The notes under the pieces: model-generated | What the model saw: the letters and a program-made list of their open reading frames with translations, nothing else | What the model was told of the DNA's origin: nothing | Databases searched by the model: none | Source: Candidatus Pacearchaeota archaeon | Lineage (GTDB): Archaea > Nanoarchaeota > Nanoarchaeia > Pacearchaeales > GW2011-AR1 | Reading direction: 5' to 3' | DNA: 10,371 bases | NCBI GenBank assembly: GCA_002686195.1 | Contig: NZAS01000191.1 | Coordinates: 1-10,371 of the forward strand | Shown: piece by piece, positions 7,395 through 10,371 of the stretch | Position numbering within the stretch: the stretch's first letter is position 1 | How the letters are laid out: every line of letters begins with the position of its first letter | Position numbers and translations under genes: made by a program

Positions 7395-7830
7395 TCTTAA
7401 ACCTTGCTTTTTCGTCTACTTTTTTCATTACTTGAGAATAATCTTTTGTAAATGCGTTTGCTAAATGTTCCGGTAATTGTTCTGTATTATCTTGTACGGA
7501 TTGTGCTTCAGCCTCACCTTTACCTTCAACAGTTTTCCAATCATCAGATTGTGCAGTTTCTTTAAGTAACTCATGTAGCATTTTATTATGTGTCATAGGT
7601 ACAGAAACTTTTTCTTTAGTAGTAGTAACGTCGGTATCGGAACTAACAGGTTTTTTTATCACGTTTTTAAGACTTCTATCCTGTCTCGTATGTGTTCTAA
7701 CTTTATCTACTTTACTAGAATTACTCTTAACTACTATTTCATTCAACTCTTTACGAAGTCGAGAAAAACTATAATCTAACTCTTCTCTTACTACTTCTCT
7801 AATTAACTTTTTAAATACAGATAACTTCAT
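7384..7830 (-). CDS. Uncharacterised charged protein in baseplate operon
   Basis: A 148-residue protein of unknown function. It opens with an amphipathic basic helix (MKLSVFKKLIREVVREEL), a kind of N-terminus I recall from many small marine T4-like phage proteins. It is followed by a further charged helix (SRLRKELNEIV), a Lys/Thr/Ser-rich, probably disordered middle (residues about 35-80), and a C-terminal part with LPEHLANAFTKDYSQVMKKV (118-137). There is no membrane segment or signal peptide. The start at 7830 is well supported by AGGAG 6 bases upstream, 2 bases after the stop of the spike-like gene. It may be an assembly chaperone or a minor virion protein; this is inference from position only. 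Confidence 0.78.
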   Translation of the reverse strand: MKLSVFKKLIREVVREELDYSFSRLRKELNEIVVKSNSSKVDKVRTHTRQDRSLKNVIKKPVSSDTDVTTTKEKVSVPMTHNKMLHELLKETAQSDDWKTVEGKGEAEAQSVQDNTEQLPEHLANAFTKDYSQVMKKVDEKARFKNGA

Positions 7831-7832
7831 TA

Positions 7833-9173
7833 TTAACTCCTATTTGTTTCTATGAAATGGTGTTGACTCAAAAAATTTGTAATTTTCCCTTTATTATTTT
7901 CAGGTAATGGTAATCCATTATCATCTGATTTTCTCGGTTCTAATTCATCAATCAATTCTTTTATTTTTTTGAACATTGGTTGTGAATTTTTATCAACAAA
8001 TGGAATTGGTACACCTTGTACTAATGCTCTTGACTCTTGTAATATATTCATAATTCTATATAATAAATCCCTTAACTCATCTCCCAATACCATTGGTTGA
8101 TCTTTATTTTTAGATTTCCTTCCTATATAAATATTCTTTGTTTCAAATACTGTAAATCCTTTATTTGTTAATGTAAAATTCTTTCCAGCACCAAAGTTTA
8201 TATTACGTTTAGCAGAAACAGTAAAATCATTATTTTGCGCATCGAATGTTATTCTGTCTGAAAACATTATTACTTGATCGAACTCAGTTTGTAATTCTGA
8301 TTTAGGTTGAGGTTTTGCAAATTCGTAATTAAATTTATTTTCTGGAAATGTACCTGTAGAATCATTACCATAACCAATTATTTTATTAGATTCATTTTCA
8401 TCCGCGATTTTATCAAATGATAATTTATTAAAGCCTGGATAATAATCTTTTATTCGACCAAAAGACAATAAACCAAATCCAGACCCATTATTTGTACCTA
8501 AAATATTATTTTTAATAGTAATATATGGATTCATAAACCTAGTTCCAATTTGAATTGAATTACCGTGCCTTCCCTCAAATTGCATATCAGTTACAGTAGA
8601 TTCCACATCAGCATCTGACCCGTCTTCTCCTATACCAATATTATATGGATTATCTAATGATTTATTTTTGTCTTTAATTACTTTACTTATAAGCTTTCCT
8701 ATGAAATTAATATTATAACCGTCTTTATCATCTTTTCTAATGTCCTGAATAACTCTGGTTGGGTTTAGCCCTGGATCATATAAATGATCTGGAGTTTTAT
8801 TTGGATTATTTGTAGTATTTATTGGACCTAAATAAAAAAACAAATTACCTAAATTAGTATAAATAACTGAATCACCACGAGTTATAGAATCAGAAAAACC
8901 ACGTAATAATGGTTGAGCCAATATTTTACCTTTTAAATAATTTGATGGTAAATTGAAACCCAAATTACCTCCAAATGTGGATGATATTAAAATACATTGA
9001 CTCACATCAGATGGCATATTGTTAGTGGAATATCCAAGAAAAGTTAAATCAACAGGGTCAGTTATCACTCTTTCAACATGTCCATGATGAAAAGTAAACT
9101 CTGGACCAAAATAAGTATCTTGATTTACTTGACCAAGAACATTTGTTCTTTGTGGGGTAATTCTATTAGACAT
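7833..9173 (-). CDS. Putative baseplate hub/tail spike protein (gp5-like)
   Basis: A 446-residue protein. Residues about 80-118 (GKILAQPLLRGF, RGDSVIYTNLGNLFFYLGPIN) suggest an OB-fold strand set as in spike and VgrG-type proteins. EGRHGNSIQIGTR (200-212) resembles a motif common in the gp5-like structural proteins of marine T4-like phages. Residues 296-352 are short alternating beta stretches (VIMFSDRITFDAQNN, FTVSAKRNINFGAG, FTLTNKGFTVFETKNIYIG), consistent with a trimeric beta-helix needle. A helical segment follows (PMVLGDELRDLLYRIMNIL). No T4-lysozyme domain as in T4 gp5 is visible. Location upstream of gp25 and gp6 matches the spike-W-J order of P2. The start overlaps the preceding stop by 8 bases, with AAAGGG about 9 bases upstream. 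I infer the central spike; a different baseplate beta-helical protein is the main alternative. Confidence 0.6.
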   Translation of the reverse strand: MSNRITPQRTNVLGQVNQDTYFGPEFTFHHGHVERVITDPVDLTFLGYSTNNMPSDVSQCILISSTFGGNLGFNLPSNYLKGKILAQPLLRGFSDSITRGDSVIYTNLGNLFFYLGPINTTNNPNKTPDHLYDPGLNPTRVIQDIRKDDKDGYNINFIGKLISKVIKDKNKSLDNPYNIGIGEDGSDADVESTVTDMQFEGRHGNSIQIGTRFMNPYITIKNNILGTNNGSGFGLLSFGRIKDYYPGFNKLSFDKIADENESNKIIGYGNDSTGTFPENKFNYEFAKPQPKSELQTEFDQVIMFSDRITFDAQNNDFTVSAKRNINFGAGKNFTLTNKGFTVFETKNIYIGRKSKNKDQPMVLGDELRDLLYRIMNILQESRALVQGVPIPFVDKNSQPMFKKIKELIDELEPRKSDDNGLPLPENNKGKITNFLSQHHFIETNRS

Positions 9174-9558
9174 CTTTTCTTACCCTTTCCATCCCCGCAA
9201 CCAACTCATCCGATTTATCTTGAAGTGAAGCAGCTGCTTCTTCTAAAGAATCCATCAGTTCTTGTTTTTCCTCATCAGATAATAATGATGTATCTTCAGT
9301 TAAATCAAGTTGTTTATTCATTATTCGTTGAATAACAGTTGCTAATTTTAAAAGATTATCATCGTTCTTTACAGCTACGTCAAATAATTCTTTTAAAACT
9401 GGACCTACGATTGCGATATCTTCTATTCCTTGAATGTAACCATGTACCTCTTGGATTAAAAGATCAATCTGAGTCTTTTTTAGTTTAGAATTCTCGTATA
9501 TCTCTTGAGATAAATCCGAAAATTTTTTATTACCAAATATATTAAAATCTTTTTCCAT
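9166..9558 (-). CDS. Uncharacterised helical acidic protein
   Basis: A 130-residue, mostly helical protein of unknown function. It starts MEKDFNIFGNKKFSDLSQEI, continues with helices at about 27-70 (TQIDLLIQEVHGYIQGI, VLKELFDVAVKNDDNLLKLA, TVIQRIMNKQL) and ends with an acidic helix pair (LSDEEKQELMDSLEEAAASL, then a short basic end). There is no membrane segment. It follows the late sigma gene by 35 bases and precedes the spike-like gene, overlapping its start by 8 bases. The ATG at 9558 has only a weak ribosome-site match (AGAA), and an inverted repeat ends one base before it. By position it could be a late-transcription partner (the small T4 gp33 co-activator is of similar size) or a virion protein. 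Neither is shown by the sequence. Confidence 0.8.
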   Translation of the reverse strand: MEKDFNIFGNKKFSDLSQEIYENSKLKKTQIDLLIQEVHGYIQGIEDIAIVGPVLKELFDVAVKNDDNLLKLATVIQRIMNKQLDLTEDTSLLSDEEKQELMDSLEEAAASLQDKSDELVAGMERVRKDV

Positions 9559-9559
9559 A

Positions 9560-9585
9560 ACATTCTAATAATAAATATAGAATGT
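9560..9585 (-). promoter_or_regulatory. Inverted repeat next to a start codon (possible RNA hairpin)
   Basis: The arms acattcta (9560-9567) and tagaatgt (9578-9585) are perfect 8-bp complements around a 10-base AT-only loop. In the minus-strand RNA the second arm ends one base before the ATG at 9558, so a hairpin would cover the weak ribosome site. It could be a translational operator, a protein-binding palindrome, or chance in AT-rich DNA. It has no U-run after it, so it is not a typical terminator. Confidence 0.45.
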
Positions 9586-9592
9586 AAAGAAT

Positions 9593-9621
9593 ATTATAAT
9601 AAAGAACCAGTGTCCTCTAAA
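9593..9621 (-). promoter_or_regulatory. Possible sigma70-like promoter before the 130-residue gene
   Basis: Read on the minus strand, TTTAGA (9621-9616) and a perfect TATAAT (9598-9593) are spaced by 17 bases. Transcription would begin near 9586, at the edge of the inverted repeat. The -35 box matches the consensus at only 4 of 6 positions and the DNA is AT-rich, so this is a weak call. Confidence 0.25.
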
Positions 9622-10304
9622 AATTCAAGATGACCTTTTGTGAGAATTTCTTGTTGTATTTTTGGATAAAGTTTTCTAAAAACATTTGTCACTTGAGTTA
9701 TTTTAGATGTTTTAACATCAGTCATTTCTCTAATCATTATATATAAAGCCTTTTTATTAAAGTTATCAACTGAATCTTTATTTTTACATAAGTATATTAT
9801 TGATTCGGCAACTACTTTATCTTGTTCTCTTGGAAATAAATTATGTAAATTATTTTCAAAATAAACTAAAGTTTTATTAAATATATCACTTGAAACTGAT
9901 GTATCTATTTTTTTATCAGTATCTCCAGTATAAAAAAGAGTATCTATATTATCATGAATTTTAAGTTTCTTATAATTCGCATTATTATTCAATATTAAAT
10001 AATTCTTTGCTACTACACTAAAATAACTAAAGGCTTTACTACCTTTAGTTTCATCAAACTTATGTATGTTAATTACTAAATTTGATACAACTTCTGCTTG
10101 TAAATCTCTAAATGAATAGTCAAAATACATAAATTTATATGTATTAATTATATTCTCTGCTAATTTCATAAAAGCAGGATGTATCTCTTCTGTATAAATT
10201 TTATGTCTAAACGTGATATCTTCCGAATGATTATATTCTACAATAGCATCATGTACTGGAGTACCAAAATATATTTTACTTTTCTTTTTTCTCTTGCGTT
10301 TCAT
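9594..10304 (-). CDS. 55: Late-transcription sigma factor gp55-like
   Basis: A 236-residue protein in the chosen frame. FDETKGSKAFSYFSVVAKNY (residues 83-102) is the characteristic region-2 core of T4 gp55-type sigma factors, which bind host RNA polymerase and recognise late promoters together with gp33 and the gp45 clamp. The N-terminus KRKRKKKSKIYFGTPV is strongly basic. The C-terminal end holds a helical TSKITQVTNVFRKLY segment and closes with LEFLEDTGSLL, similar in hydrophobic and acidic character to the clamp-binding tails of T4 gp55 and gp33 (inferred). I chose ATG 10304 because an AGAAGAGG motif lies 6 bases upstream. A TTG at 10349 extends the frame by 15 codons but has no such support. 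The gene overlaps the upstream gene's end by 29 bases. Confidence 0.88.
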   Translation of the reverse strand: MKRKRKKKSKIYFGTPVHDAIVEYNHSEDITFRHKIYTEEIHPAFMKLAENIINTYKFMYFDYSFRDLQAEVVSNLVINIHKFDETKGSKAFSYFSVVAKNYLILNNNANYKKLKIHDNIDTLFYTGDTDKKIDTSVSSDIFNKTLVYFENNLHNLFPREQDKVVAESIIYLCKNKDSVDNFNKKALYIMIREMTDVKTSKITQVTNVFRKLYPKIQQEILTKGHLEFLEDTGSLL

Positions 10305-10371
10305 TGTCAACCTCTTCTGTTTCAAATAACTCTTCCAATTGATTACCAAGTTGTTTTAATTCATCAAAGAA
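10276..10371 (-). CDS. C-terminal end of an unidentified upstream gene (5' end outside window)
   Basis: A minus-strand frame is open from the window edge to a TAA at 10278-10276 and gives 31 residues. They form an amphipathic acidic helix (FFDELKQLGNQLEELFETEE) and a charged tail ending in KKEK. The composition looks like a real protein end, and the stop lies 29 bases inside the sigma gene, a normal overlap in this densely packed cluster. Too little is visible to name it. In T4-like phages genes for recombination (46/47) or late transcription often lie near gene 55, but nothing here shows that. Confidence 0.6.
   Translation of the reverse strand, partial: FFDELKQLGNQLEELFETEEVDNETQEKKEK
10311..10318 (-). 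promoter_or_regulatory. Ribosome binding site of the gp55-like gene
   Basis: AGAAGAGG on the minus strand, 6 bases before ATG 10304. It lies inside the upstream coding region and decides the start of the sigma gene in favour of 10304 over the longer TTG-started frame. Confidence 0.7.

Noticed and set aside
10305..10349. Longer start of the sigma gene at TTG 10349
   Set aside because: The extra 15 residues do not fit the family, the codon is not ATG, and a good ribosome site is placed for ATG 10304. The same bases are coding in another frame for the upstream gene's end.

Overview
The window is a gene-packed stretch of a low-GC, tailed double-stranded DNA phage of the T4-like (contractile-tail myovirus) supergroup. 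Three recognisable T4-type proteins support this: a gp55-type late sigma factor, a gp25-type baseplate wedge protein and a gp6-type (baseplate J-like) wedge protein. The AT-rich base and codon use, the marine-phage style of gp6, gp25 and gp55, and the adhesin-like modular tail proteins suggest a marine T4-like phage. The host cannot be told from the sequence. No tRNA, CRISPR array, insertion sequence, integrase or attachment site was seen.

All genes lie on the minus strand, so transcription runs from right to left. At the right edge are the last 31 codons of an unidentified gene, overlapping the start of the late sigma factor gene (gp55-like, 9594-10304). A 35-base gap follows, holding an 8-bp inverted repeat and a possible sigma70-like promoter. 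It is the longest gap in the window, and no stretch over 300 bases lacks a gene. Next come an unidentified 130-residue helical protein (9166-9558), a baseplate hub/spike-like protein (7833-9173), two small unknown proteins (7384-7830 and 6954-7394), gp25 (6478-6954) and gp6 (4541-6478). The spike / gp25 / gp6 order matches that of other contractile systems such as phage P2 V-W-J.

Downstream of gp6 lies a series of large, modular, probably surface-exposed tail or baseplate-periphery proteins: a DNRLRE-like protein (3444-4541), a 743-residue LamG-like protein with an InlB-type repeat (1210-3441), a 116-residue poly-Thr/PKD protein (850-1200), and a protein with two InlB-type repeats that runs off the left edge (1-845). 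These domains are typical of adhesins and carbohydrate-binding proteins, so this is probably the receptor-binding or decoration part of the tail.

The genes are tightly coupled, with three TAATG stop/start overlaps, short overlaps or gaps of 2-9 bases, and Shine-Dalgarno-like motifs before most starts. A simple reading is one structural operon for the baseplate and its fibres, headed by the sigma factor that would drive late genes. The least explained parts are the PKD-like sequence split across the 1210-3441 and 850-1200 genes with only an in-frame TAG between them, the hairpin before the 130-residue gene, and the small unknown genes next to the spike and gp25.
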